Of a DNA stretch of 64,000 nucleotides, positions 1-8,343 are shown one piece after another. The DNA lies in assembly GCF_000245815.1 (NCBI RefSeq), contig NZ_JH601103.1, positions 866,313 through 930,312 on the forward strand, given 5' to 3'. The number at the start of each line of letters is the position of its first letter. Position 1 is the stretch's first letter. The stretch comes from Dolosigranulum pigrum ATCC 51524. GTDB taxonomy: Bacteria; Bacillota; Bacilli; Lactobacillales; Carnobacteriaceae_A. The notes beneath the pieces were generated by a model. It had not been told where the DNA came from. It did no database searches and saw nothing but the letters and a program-made list of their open reading frames with translations. Made by a program: the position numbers and the translations under genes.

Positions 1-1
1 A

Positions 2-916
2 AATGTACACTTCGCCACACATAATAATCCCGCGCCATCTATTGCCGAAAATGGCGAACCTGGTGAGGAACGTGATGTCGAGTTAGAATTGAAAGTCTTG
101 GCTGATGTAGGTCTAGTTGGCTTTCCATCAGTTGGGAAATCAACCTTATTATCAGTTATCTCAGGTGCAAAACCTAAAATTGGAGCCTATCATTTTACGA
201 CATTAGTGCCTAATTTAGGAGTAGTCGATTTAGATGATGGACGCGGTTTTGTATTAGCTGATATTCCTGGCTTGATTGAGGGGGCCTCAGAAGGTGTCGG
301 TTTAGGTATTTCCTTCTTAAAACATATCGAACGCACGCGATTAATATTACACGTTATCGATATGAGTGGAATGGAAGGACGTGATCCATTCGAAGATTTC
401 CAGACGATTAATCGAGAGCTGGAAAGTTATGAACTAAACTTGTTAGAGCGAAAACAAGTTATTGTCGCTAATAAGATGGATATGCCTGAATCAGCTGATA
501 ATTTAGAGATTTTCAAAGAAGAAATGACAGAAGCAGGATTAGATCATGAAATTATTGAAGTGTCTGCTTTAACTAAAACCGGTTTAGATCAGTTAAAAAG
601 ACGAGTAGCTGATTTGGTTGAAGACTTACCGGATTATGTGCCTCATGCAAAAGAAGAACAAGATCGCGTTGTTTATAAACATGAGACTCAAGAAAAACCA
701 TTCCACATTACACAAGATCCAGACGGGACATGGGTTCTTTATGGTGATGAATTAGAGCGCTTATTTGCGATGACGAACTTCGACCATGATGAAGCCATTA
801 TGCGATTCTCTAGACAATTACGTGGTATGGGAATTGATGCTGAACTCCGTGAAAAAGGTGCTCTTCATGGGGATTTGGTTCGAATTGAAGATTTTGTATT
901 TGAGTTTGTCGAATAA
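2..916 (+). CDS. obgE: GTPase Obg (5' end outside window)
   Basis: Ribosome-associated Obg GTPase, involved in late 50S assembly and stress signalling. The frame is open from base 2, so the start and most of the N-terminal glycine-rich Obg fold lie upstream. The end of that fold is visible (FATHNNPAP, AENGEPGEE). The G domain follows with G1 GFPSVGKS, a switch I segment HFTTLVPNLG, G3 DIPGLIEGA, G4 NKMD and G5 SAL. The last ~80 residues fit the OCT domain (WVLYGDELERL...). A TTG at 89 is internal, not a start. It ends 26 bases before rnz. Family is certain; only completeness is limited. Confidence 0.97.
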   Translation, partial: NVHFATHNNPAPSIAENGEPGEERDVELELKVLADVGLVGFPSVGKSTLLSVISGAKPKIGAYHFTTLVPNLGVVDLDDGRGFVLADIPGLIEGASEGVGLGISFLKHIERTRLILHVIDMSGMEGRDPFEDFQTINRELESYELNLLERKQVIVANKMDMPESADNLEIFKEEMTEAGLDHEIIEVSALTKTGLDQLKRRVADLVEDLPDYVPHAKEEQDRVVYKHETQEKPFHITQDPDGTWVLYGDELERLFAMTNFDHDEAIMRFSRQLRGMGIDAELREKGALHGDLVRIEDFVFEFVE

Positions 917-942
917 AAAGATGCATTAAAGGATGACGCAGT

Positions 943-1881
943 ATGGAGTTATTATTTTTAGGAACAGGGTCTGGTGTGCCTTCTAAGCATCGAAATGTGT
1001 CAAGTTTAGCTTTGAAATTATTGGATGAGTTAAATGAAATTTGGTTATTTGATTGTGGCGAAGCAACGCAGCATAAAATACTGCACACGACATTGAAGCC
1101 GCGAAAAATTAATAAAGTCTTCATCACACACATGCATGGCGATCATATTTATGGCTTACCTGGATTCTTAAGTAGTCGTTCTTTTCAAGGTGGAGAAGAT
1201 CCGTTGACTATTTACGGGCCTAAAGGAATTAAACATTTTGTCTTGTCAACATTGAAATTGTCTCATACCCGTGTTTCGTACCGATTAAAGTTTGTTGAGT
1301 TTACAGATGGGGACGTATTAATGGATACGGATTATTGCACGGTTCGTGTCGAGCGACTGAACCACGGAGTCGATGCTTATGGCTTTCGGATTGAAGAGAA
1401 AGACAAGATTGGTTCTTTAGATGCCGAGCGATTAGTAGCAGCTGGTGTACCATTTGGGCCATTGTTTGGTCGGCTAAAGCAAGGAGAGGTTGTTATCTTG
1501 GATGATGGTCGTGAAATAGACGGGAAAGATTATATTGGTCCGGATATTAAAGGGAGAACTGTTACCATTTTAGGAGATACGAAACCAACTGAATCTATTT
1601 ACCGCCTCGCTAAGGGAGCAGATGTCTTAGTACATGAAGCAACCTTTGCTCACCCGGATAAGGAGCTAGCTCGTAGTTATAATCATTCGACTAATGTGCA
1701 AGCCGCCCATCAAGCAAAATCAGCTGGGGTGAAGACCTTATTGTTAAACCATATTAGTTCACGCTATTTGTACCATGATGTGAAAGCTTTAGAACAGGGA
1801 GCTCGCGAAGTGTTTGAAGAAACATATGTGATGAATGATTTGGATGAGTATGAGGTTTTGCACGTCGAGCAGGAGTCGTAA
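943..1881 (+). CDS. rnz: Ribonuclease Z (tRNA 3' endonuclease)
   Basis: Metallo-beta-lactamase-fold endonuclease that trims the 3' trailer of tRNA precursors, chiefly those without an encoded CCA. The protein is 312 residues, the normal bacterial short form. The zinc motif HMHGDH lies at residues 63-68, with later metal ligands in LGDT and NHSTNVQ/LNHIS. The start ATG follows an AAAGGATGA ribosome site. It sits between obgE and an oxidoreductase and is closed by a hairpin at 1913. The tRNA-Ser in this window lacks an encoded CCA, so it is a plausible substrate type. Confidence 0.96.
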   Translation: MELLFLGTGSGVPSKHRNVSSLALKLLDELNEIWLFDCGEATQHKILHTTLKPRKINKVFITHMHGDHIYGLPGFLSSRSFQGGEDPLTIYGPKGIKHFVLSTLKLSHTRVSYRLKFVEFTDGDVLMDTDYCTVRVERLNHGVDAYGFRIEEKDKIGSLDAERLVAAGVPFGPLFGRLKQGEVVILDDGREIDGKDYIGPDIKGRTVTILGDTKPTESIYRLAKGADVLVHEATFAHPDKELARSYNHSTNVQAAHQAKSAGVKTLLLNHISSRYLYHDVKALEQGAREVFEETYVMNDLDEYEVLHVEQES

Positions 1882-1912
1882 TCGATAGATAGTTTAAACC
1901 AATAATAATAAG

Positions 1913-1938
1913 AGAGCGAACGTTTGTCAGTTCGCTCT
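1913..1938 (+). terminator. Hairpin after rnz
   Basis: A perfect 9-base-pair inverted repeat (AGAGCGAAC ... GTTCGCTCT) with an 8-base loop, followed by a weak T-rich run (TCACTTTTG). It probably ends or attenuates rnz transcription before the SDR gene, whose ribosome site begins 10 bases later. Confidence 0.6.
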
Positions 1939-1959
1939 TCACTTTTGAAGGGGGACATT

Positions 1960-2775
1960 ATGCAATCATTATTTAGTTTTGTGCAAGCATCACCATCACT
2001 TAAAGGGCAGACTATACTCATTACCGGAGCTAGCTCAGGAATCGGTGAACAAATTGCCAAACAAGTCGCTACGAAAGAAGCAACGGTAATATTAACTGGA
2101 CGCCATTATGGACGATTAAGTGCAGTGAAAGAAGCATGTGAACAAGCAAGCGGGCATAAAGCTTATATGTATCAGCTAGATTTAGCCGATATTGATCAAG
2201 TGGATAAGGTGCTATCAACTATTTTAGACCAGCATCGGGTGGATGTTTTAATGAATAATGCAGGATATGGGATAACTGAATTATTCGTCGAAAATAATTA
2301 CCAAGATATTGAGAAGTTATTTCAAGTAAATATTTTATCGTTGATGTATGTAACGCAACGAATTGCCATCCAAATGTTAGATCATGGTGGTGGTCATCTG
2401 TTTCATACGGCATCGATGGCGGGAAAGGTAGCTACACCTAAAACAGCTGTATACTCTGCTACAAAAGCGGCAGTCATTGCTTTTAGTAATGCTTTGCGAG
2501 TAGAGCTTGCACCATATAATATACACGTTACAACGATTAATCCCGGTCCCGTTGATACACGCTTTTTTGAACGAATTGGTTCAGGGCAACAGTATTTAGA
2601 GCGTGTGGAGCGGTTCATGTTATCCAGTGAAGAAGTGGCTAGCAAAGTTGTGGCATCAATTGGTCATGCTAAGCGAGAAATTACAGTGCCGTGGAGTTTG
2701 AAGTTAGGTAATGCACTGTATCACGTAATGCCAAGTGTAGGCGACAAGATTTTACAAACATTATTTAGTAAATAA
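1960..2775 (+). CDS. Short-chain dehydrogenase/reductase
   Basis: Classical SDR of 271 residues with a Rossmann fold. Visible motifs are the cofactor loop TGASSGIG (22-29), NNAG (99-102), catalytic Ser152 and the YxxxK pair Tyr165/Lys169. The arginine-rich segment TGRHYGRL after beta-2 suggests NADP(H), which is an inference. The start is ATG 1960, seven bases after GAAGGGGG; an upstream in-frame GTG would run into the terminator stem. The substrate cannot be read from the sequence. It lies 15 bases before recJ, so probably co-transcribed with it. Confidence 0.85.
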   Translation: MQSLFSFVQASPSLKGQTILITGASSGIGEQIAKQVATKEATVILTGRHYGRLSAVKEACEQASGHKAYMYQLDLADIDQVDKVLSTILDQHRVDVLMNNAGYGITELFVENNYQDIEKLFQVNILSLMYVTQRIAIQMLDHGGGHLFHTASMAGKVATPKTAVYSATKAAVIAFSNALRVELAPYNIHVTTINPGPVDTRFFERIGSGQQYLERVERFMLSSEEVASKVVASIGHAKREITVPWSLKLGNALYHVMPSVGDKILQTLFSK

Positions 2776-2790
2776 GAAAGGGGGATTCTC

Positions 2791-5109
2791 TTGATCAAAC
2801 AAATGGAATGGGATGTTCATTCATTGCCGGATAATACAACTGTTCAAGCATTAGCAGACGAAACCCGTTATTCACCTTATTTTTTAAGTATTTGTTATCA
2901 AAAAGGCTTGCGTACAATCGAGGAAATAGAGTCCTTTATTCAACCAGATGAAACATGGTTGCATGATCCCTTCTTATTACATGATATGCAACGAACTATT
3001 GATCGATTGGAAGAAGCGATTGCAGAAGGGCAGCTTATTACGATTTATGGTGATTATGATGCGGATGGCGTGACGAGTACTGCTATTATGTATGAGACAT
3101 TGCTGTCAGTGGGAGCTCATGTTAATTATTATATTCCTAATCGATTTACAGATGGTTACGGGCCTAATAAAGAGGTATTTAACCAATTGATTAAGGAAGG
3201 GACCGAACTGATTCTAACAGTTGATAACGGAGTATCTGGACAGGAAGCCATTATGTCTGCTCAAGCGCAAGGGGTTGATGTTATTGTATCAGACCATCAT
3301 GATTTGCCAGATGACTTGCCTGATGCTTATGCTATAGTCCATCCTAGACATCCTGCTGCTCATTATCCATTCGGCGATTTATCGGGAGCAGGTGTGGCTT
3401 TGAAAATTGCCCATGCTTTACTGGGAGATTTTCCAGTTGAAGTATTTGATTTAGCGGCGATTGGAACAGTAGCCGATATGGTTAGTTTATTGGGTGAAAA
3501 TCGAGCCATTGTAAAATTTGGTTTGCAACAATTGAATCAGACTAGTCGAGCGGGAATCTGGCAATTATGTGAGCAATTAGAGCTTAAGTTGCAGGACATT
3601 GATGAGACTGCAATTGGTTTCAAGATAGCCCCTATTTTGAATGCAGTGGGTAGATTACAAGATGCTACGCCGGCAGTCGAGTTATTAGTATCAATTGATG
3701 ATGATCAAATTAATCAATTAGTTCCGCAATTATTGGAATGGAATGAAGAGAGAAAAGCGATTGTCGACCAAATAGTCGCAGAAGCCCTTGAGCAAGTTGG
3801 TGAATCCCCTCCAGATATTATTATGTTATGGGATGAAAAGTGGCACGAAGGCGTATTAGGAATAGTTGCAAGCCAACTTGTTCGTGAATTTGGGAAGCCA
3901 GCTATTGTAATGAAAAAGAAGCCAGAGCAAGGAGTAGTGAAAGGCTCTGCTCGAAGTATTGAAGCCTTTCATTTATTTAATATTTGTAATCAAAAACGAG
4001 ATTTATTTACGAGCTTTGGGGGGCATCATATGGCGGCTGGTATGACAATTCCTCTCGAAAATGTTGAGACATTACGAGAGTACTTAACGCAAGAGGCGAC
4101 TCGAATAAAAAAAGAGACAGCTTTTAAACCAACTATTGCGATTGACAATCAATTGGATCTTGCGACAGTCTCTGTTGAAGCAATTGAAGAAGTTAATTTG
4201 TTAAGACCATTTGGGATGAACAATAAGAAGCCAATTCATCTGATTGAAGCGGTTCATCCGTCTGAAGTGAGACGAATTGGGGCGGATAAGAGTCATCTGA
4301 AGCTGACAGTATCTGATAAGGCTAATCAGTCACTAGATGCGATCGGGTTTGGCTTGGGCTCGGCTGCGGAGTATTTAACGCCAAAATCGCAAATGAGTTT
4401 GGTTGGAGAACTAGATATTAACGAATGGAATGGTCATCGTAAAGCGCAATTCATGATTTCGGATATTGAGGTACTTACGCCACTTGTAACGGACAAGCGT
4501 GTGACGGATCTCTTCAAGTCATTATTTAAGCACCCTAATACAACTTATGTATTCTTTCATCCAAAGATTTACCAAGCTTCTATAGCACATATTCATCCAC
4601 AGTCAGAAGCTATCTTAGTAACTAAGCAAGTGACGGACAAAATTTTATCGACAACTAAAGTAGCTCTCGTGGATTGTCCGAACTCAATTGAACAATTCCG
4701 ACAAATTTGGCCCATAATTAAGGACAATGAACTCATATTATATTTATATTCCCATGAAGATGTCTATATGACTGGTCTGCCTAATCGTGAGCAAGAGACA
4801 ACGCTTTATAAATATTTGTTCAAGCATAAGCAGTTACCTATTAAAAATTTACCGAAAAAAATTGCCCATTATTTGGGAATAAAAGAAAATATGATTAAAT
4901 ATCTCTTAGAGATGTTTTTAGAAGCAAAGTTTGTTAAAATAAAAGGGGATATGCTTATATTAGAAGAGCAGCCCACTGAAGTAAATTTACATGAAACAAT
5001 GACGTATCAGCGACTTAATTCTCTTATGAAAGCAGAAGAATTATTCGTATACAGCTCAATAAATGAACTAATTACACAATTTATGTTATGGAATAAGGAG
5101 ATTCAGTAA
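2791..5109 (+). CDS. recJ: Single-strand DNA exonuclease RecJ
   Basis: 5'-3' single-strand-specific exonuclease used in recombinational and mismatch repair. The DHH-superfamily motifs are clear: GDYDADG (87-93), the DHH triplet at 168-170, NAVGRLQDA near 285, and the DHHA1 motif GGHHMAAGM. At 772 residues it has the long C-terminal extension seen in Firmicutes RecJ. The start is TTG, placed after AAGAAAGGGGG. Its stop overlaps the apt start by one base (TAATG), so translation is probably coupled. Confidence 0.96.
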   Translation: MIKQMEWDVHSLPDNTTVQALADETRYSPYFLSICYQKGLRTIEEIESFIQPDETWLHDPFLLHDMQRTIDRLEEAIAEGQLITIYGDYDADGVTSTAIMYETLLSVGAHVNYYIPNRFTDGYGPNKEVFNQLIKEGTELILTVDNGVSGQEAIMSAQAQGVDVIVSDHHDLPDDLPDAYAIVHPRHPAAHYPFGDLSGAGVALKIAHALLGDFPVEVFDLAAIGTVADMVSLLGENRAIVKFGLQQLNQTSRAGIWQLCEQLELKLQDIDETAIGFKIAPILNAVGRLQDATPAVELLVSIDDDQINQLVPQLLEWNEERKAIVDQIVAEALEQVGESPPDIIMLWDEKWHEGVLGIVASQLVREFGKPAIVMKKKPEQGVVKGSARSIEAFHLFNICNQKRDLFTSFGGHHMAAGMTIPLENVETLREYLTQEATRIKKETAFKPTIAIDNQLDLATVSVEAIEEVNLLRPFGMNNKKPIHLIEAVHPSEVRRIGADKSHLKLTVSDKANQSLDAIGFGLGSAAEYLTPKSQMSLVGELDINEWNGHRKAQFMISDIEVLTPLVTDKRVTDLFKSLFKHPNTTYVFFHPKIYQASIAHIHPQSEAILVTKQVTDKILSTTKVALVDCPNSIEQFRQIWPIIKDNELILYLYSHEDVYMTGLPNREQETTLYKYLFKHKQLPIKNLPKKIAHYLGIKENMIKYLLEMFLEAKFVKIKGDMLILEEQPTEVNLHETMTYQRLNSLMKAEELFVYSSINELITQFMLWNKEIQ

Positions 5110-5624
5110 TGGACATCAAAAAACATATTGCAAGTATTGAAAATTATCCAAGCGAAGGTATTGTGTTTCGCGATATTTCACCACTTTTAGCGGATGGTCA
5201 AGCGTTTAAATCAGCAATTCAAGAAATTGTAGCATTTTGTAAAGACAAAGAAGTTGAGATGATTGTTGGGCCAGAAGCTCGAGGGTTTATCGTAGGGTGC
5301 CCAGTTGCTTATGAGATGGGAATTGGGTTCGCACCCGCACGTAAAAAAGGAAAATTACCACGAGAAACTATCGAAAAAAGTTATGGGCTTGAGTATGGGG
5401 ATGATGTCTTACAACTTCATAAAGATGCGATCACTCCAGGACAACGTATACTTGTCTGCGATGATTTACTTGCAACGGGTGGTACCATTAAAGCGACAAT
5501 TGATCTTATTGAAGAATTAGGTGGAGAAGTTGTCGGAACAGCTTTCTTTATCGAGTTATTATCGCTTAATGGTCGTGAAAAAATTGAAGGATACGACATT
5601 TTATCACTTGCTCAATACGAATAA
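5109..5624 (+). CDS. apt: Adenine phosphoribosyltransferase
   Basis: Purine salvage enzyme converting adenine and PRPP to AMP. The 171-residue length is typical. The PRPP-binding loop VCDDLLATGGT and the upstream GPEARGF segment are both present. The start codon overlaps the recJ stop; recJ-apt adjacency is common in Firmicutes. Cytoplasmic, no targeting signal. Confidence 0.97.
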   Translation: MDIKKHIASIENYPSEGIVFRDISPLLADGQAFKSAIQEIVAFCKDKEVEMIVGPEARGFIVGCPVAYEMGIGFAPARKKGKLPRETIEKSYGLEYGDDVLQLHKDAITPGQRILVCDDLLATGGTIKATIDLIEELGGEVVGTAFFIELLSLNGREKIEGYDILSLAQYE

Positions 5625-5654
5625 TAGCAGGTGAAAGCAGTATAAGGTGGTATT

Positions 5655-6731
5655 ATGAAGCAAACAATGTATAATAAACAACGAATTCATAAGACAAATG
5701 GATTAGAGCTAGGTCTGTTTACATCCGGTGATTATTTGCCACATCCAACAACAAAAAAGTGCCAAACACCATCAGAGCGCATTCAACAAATCATTCAGAT
5801 GGGTCAACTTGCTGAACAGGCAGGCTTGGATATATTTCAAGTAGGTGAAGCTCACCAGAAGCATTTTTTATCACAGTCGCAGATGACGATTTTAGCCAGT
5901 ATTGCTGCAACAACCAATCAGATTAAGTTATCAACAGGGGCAACAATTATTGGCGTAGCGGATCCTGTTAGAGTCTTTGAGGATGCAGCAACCATTGATT
6001 TAATTTCTAATGGTCGTATGGAGCTTGTCTGTGGCCGTTCTCAGCGTTTAGGTTTATTTAAGCTGTTGGGCTACTCTCTAGATGATTATGAAGAGTTATT
6101 TGATGAAAAATTTCAGTTGCTTTTAGCTCTCAATCACCAGGAAGTAGTTAATTGGACAGGGGAATTCCGTCCACCACTGGAAGATCAATTGATTCTGCCG
6201 CGCCCTTATAATCAAGAACAATTACCTATATATCGAGCGGTGCGTGGATCGGTCAATTCACTTCGAGAAGCTGCTCAGATGGGAGTACCCATATACTGTG
6301 CGCAATTAGATAGAGACTTGGATACCATGAAAGCGTATCTTAATGTTTATCGGGAAGAATTGTCTAATGCTGGATATCAACCTGATGACATGCCAATTGC
6401 AACAGCAGGGTATTTGTATGTAGGGCCAGGTAGTCAGCAAGCCACTAAAAACTATCAGCATTATATTTCAGCTGGATATGATCGGTTACAGACGGATATT
6501 TATGAGAGTGTTGATTTTGAACATGCTCAGTCTGTTGATAGTTTAATCAACGTAGGTTCACCATCACTAGTTGTTGATAAATTACTAAAACAACATGAAG
6601 AACTGGGTCACCAGCGATTTGTTGGGCAGATTGATTTCGGTGGGGTGACCTTTGATGAAATTAGACGAACCATCGATTTAATAGGAGAAAAAGTCATACC
6701 GGAAGTAAAAAAATATACTGCTAAAAAGTAA
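5655..6731 (+). CDS. Luciferase-like flavin-dependent monooxygenase
   Basis: LLM-class protein of 358 residues with a TIM-barrel pattern: ELGLF strand at the N-terminus, EAHQKHF, LSTGATIIG, then PVRVFEDAATIDLISNGRMELVCGRS, here split in two blocks. Members use reduced FMN or F420 to oxidise varied substrates; no substrate can be assigned. It starts 30 bases after apt following AAGGTGGTATT, so may be read with apt. A strong bidirectional terminator follows. Confidence 0.82.
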   Translation: MKQTMYNKQRIHKTNGLELGLFTSGDYLPHPTTKKCQTPSERIQQIIQMGQLAEQAGLDIFQVGEAHQKHFLSQSQMTILASIAATTNQIKLSTGATIIGVADPVRVFEDAATIDLISNGRMELVCGRSQRLGLFKLLGYSLDDYEELFDEKFQLLLALNHQEVVNWTGEFRPPLEDQLILPRPYNQEQLPIYRAVRGSVNSLREAAQMGVPIYCAQLDRDLDTMKAYLNVYREELSNAGYQPDDMPIATAGYLYVGPGSQQATKNYQHYISAGYDRLQTDIYESVDFEHAQSVDSLINVGSPSLVVDKLLKQHEELGHQRFVGQIDFGGVTFDEIRRTIDLIGEKVIPEVKKYTAKK

Positions 6732-6733
6732 AA

Positions 6734-6767
6734 AAAGAGACCACATCACACTTGATGTGGTCTCTTT
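6734..6767. terminator. Bidirectional terminator
   Basis: A perfect 15-base-pair stem (AAAGAGACCACATCA paired with its complement) with a 4-base loop. It is flanked by an A-run on the left and T-residues on the right, so it can act on both strands between the convergent monooxygenase and thioredoxin-like genes. Confidence 0.88.
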
Positions 6768-6785
6768 AGTTCATCTAGGACGGAT

Positions 6786-7154
6786 TTATACTTGAAGTAA
6801 TGTTGCAATGGCATCTTCACTTAATGAGCTATCGCAACGAACCGCAATGTTGTCTCCAGTGCGTACGATTAAGCCAGGCACAGTTGGAACATCATATTTA
6901 TCTCGCACTTGAGCAATCTCCTCTTGATAATCAGGGTGACCACTGTGAACGAAATGAACAAGTATATCATGTTTTTGTGTCACATTGTGTAATTTTGGAA
7001 TAAATTTACGACAATATGGGCATGTTTCACGACCAAAGAAAACAACTACTGGTTTTTCATCGCCCTCTTGCAAAACACGATCCGCTTCAGATGGTGTAAC
7101 TTCTTTAAAATCCTCAGCTAACTGTAAAAATTGTTCTGGACTAACATTATTCAT
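6786..7154 (-). CDS. Thioredoxin-like protein (PedC/bacteriocin accessory type)
   Basis: A 122-residue cytoplasmic thioredoxin-fold protein with active site CPYC in FGRETCPYC and the cis-Pro segment VPTVPG. It resembles the family annotated as bacteriocin transport accessory proteins, but no bacteriocin gene is nearby, so a general thiol role is likelier. The start is the ATG at 7154, eight bases after AAGGAGG; an upstream in-frame TTG lies inside the ribosome site's leader. A TATAAT-like -10 is visible on the minus strand near 7187-7192. Confidence 0.8.
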   Translation of the reverse strand: MNNVSPEQFLQLAEDFKEVTPSEADRVLQEGDEKPVVVFFGRETCPYCRKFIPKLHNVTQKHDILVHFVHSGHPDYQEEIAQVRDKYDVPTVPGLIVRTGDNIAVRCDSSLSEDAIATLLQV

Positions 7155-7209
7155 CAAAAATTCCTCCTTCAATTCTTATAACTACATTATACCGAATACG
7201 GCTGCTAGA

Positions 7210-7851
7210 TTAAAATACTTGGCTTCTGTAGAGTGAAACTACACGACCTAAAATGGTCACTTGGTCTAAAATAATATCATCTAACAGTTCATTTTCTGGA
7301 TGGAGTCGGATATGATTAGCTTCTTTATAGAATCGTTTGCATGTTGCTTCATCTTCATCCGTCATGGCAATCACGATATCACCATTATTAGCGGTATTTT
7401 GCTGTCGTACGATAACTTGATCGCCATCAAAAATTCCAGCCTCAATCATACTATTACCACTAATAGTTAGCATGAAGAGTTGCCCTTTGTCCAACTCTAA
7501 GTCTGTCGGTAACGGGAAATAATCAGTGGCCTCTTCATAAGCTAAGATAGGCTCTCCGGCAGAAACCGTTCCTAATAATGGTATTAATTCATCTTCATAA
7601 GGGGAAATATCTAGCTCTTTTAGTCCCTGCGTGGTCACTTCAATAGCTCGCATTTTAGAGCTTCCACGATTAATGAACCCTTTGTCAGCTAAACGTTTGA
7701 GATGTCCGTAAACAGTAGCAGTTGAGGAGAGTTCCGTTGCATCACCAATTTCACGTACAGTTGGTGGATAACCATTCTCCTCAATTGTTTGATAAATATA
7801 TTCTAAAATTTCAAGTTGTTTAACGCCTGTTCGACCACGCTTACCCATCAT
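7210..7851 (-). CDS. lexA: SOS repressor LexA
   Basis: Repressor of the DNA-damage regulon that self-cleaves when RecA is activated. The N-terminal winged helix (about residues 1-65, with PTVREIG) is followed by the cleavage site Ala98-Gly99 (VSAGEP) and the Ser134/Lys172 dyad in GNSMIE and TCKRF. The full 213-residue length and all catalytic positions are intact. ATG 7851 or the adjacent ATG 7848 can serve as start. A LexA box overlaps its own promoter, which indicates autoregulation. Confidence 0.97.
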   Translation of the reverse strand: MMGKRGRTGVKQLEILEYIYQTIEENGYPPTVREIGDATELSSTATVYGHLKRLADKGFINRGSSKMRAIEVTTQGLKELDISPYEDELIPLLGTVSAGEPILAYEEATDYFPLPTDLELDKGQLFMLTISGNSMIEAGIFDGDQVIVRQQNTANNGDIVIAMTDEDEATCKRFYKEANHIRLHPENELLDDIILDQVTILGRVVSLYRSQVF

Positions 7852-7886
7852 CCCCAGTCCTTTCCGTGTAATCTCTATTCCTATTC

Positions 7887-7926
7887 AGTTTACCATAAAT
7901 CAAAGCTAACCTCAAACATTTGTTCG
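7887..7926 (-). promoter_or_regulatory. lexA promoter with LexA (SOS) box
   Basis: On the minus strand, CGAACAAATGTTTG at 7926-7913 matches the Gram-positive LexA box CGAACRNRYGTTYG. Its 3' end overlaps the -35 TTGAGG (7915-7910), followed by a 17-base spacer and -10 TAAACT (7892-7887). LexA bound here would block its own promoter. Confidence 0.85.
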
Positions 7927-8058
7927 GAAAATGAATTGAAGAAGTATTGCAAATTATCTTTGTTTGGGGATTTATTAGAAGCCTGTCACTATAATTTTTT
8001 ACAAGATCATGTTAAAATGAAGAGGCACGTTGAGATTTTTAGGAGGTATTTAAACAAG

Positions 8059-8331
8059 ATGATCGAACGAGATAAACTTGATCGTATTAATGAGTTAGCG
8101 CGTAAAGAGCGGACAGATGAAGGATTAACTAGTGAGGAAAAGAATGAGCAAGAATCATTGCGTAAGCAGTATTTAAAATCATTCCGTGAAGGATTGAAGT
8201 CACAATTAGAAGGGATTCAGTTCGTTAACAATGATGGAGAAGATGTGACGCCAGATAAGATTAGACAGGCACAACAAGAGAGCGGTTTACGCGATAAAGA
8301 TGGTCAAATTGTGATATCAGAAGATAAATAA
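8059..8331 (+). CDS. DUF896 protein (YnzC-like)
   Basis: A 90-residue, highly charged soluble protein. It matches the DUF896 pattern: RINELARKERTDEGLT, EKNEQESLRKQYLK and DVTPDKIRQAQ. In Bacillus subtilis ynzC lies in the lexA locus, as here. The start is ATG 8059 after AGGAGG (12-base spacing); an in-frame ATG 57 bases upstream lacks a ribosome site. Function is not established; two-helix proteins of this type have no known enzymatic activity. Twelve bases separate it from tkt. Confidence 0.88.
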   Translation: MIERDKLDRINELARKERTDEGLTSEEKNEQESLRKQYLKSFREGLKSQLEGIQFVNNDGEDVTPDKIRQAQQESGLRDKDGQIVISEDK

Positions 8332-8343
8332 GGAGAGAGATAT

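Noticed and set aside
810..1133. Minus-strand open frame across the obgE-rnz junction
   Set aside because: It overlaps two certain genes, has no ribosome site and no family-like sequence.
6786..7154. Bacteriocin locus suggested by the PedC-like protein
   Set aside because: No bacteriocin precursor, immunity or ABC export gene is near, and lexA is the neighbour.
7816..8058. N-terminal extension of the DUF896 gene
   Set aside because: It would start inside lexA on the other strand and cross the lexA promoter; the family begins at the ATG at 8059.
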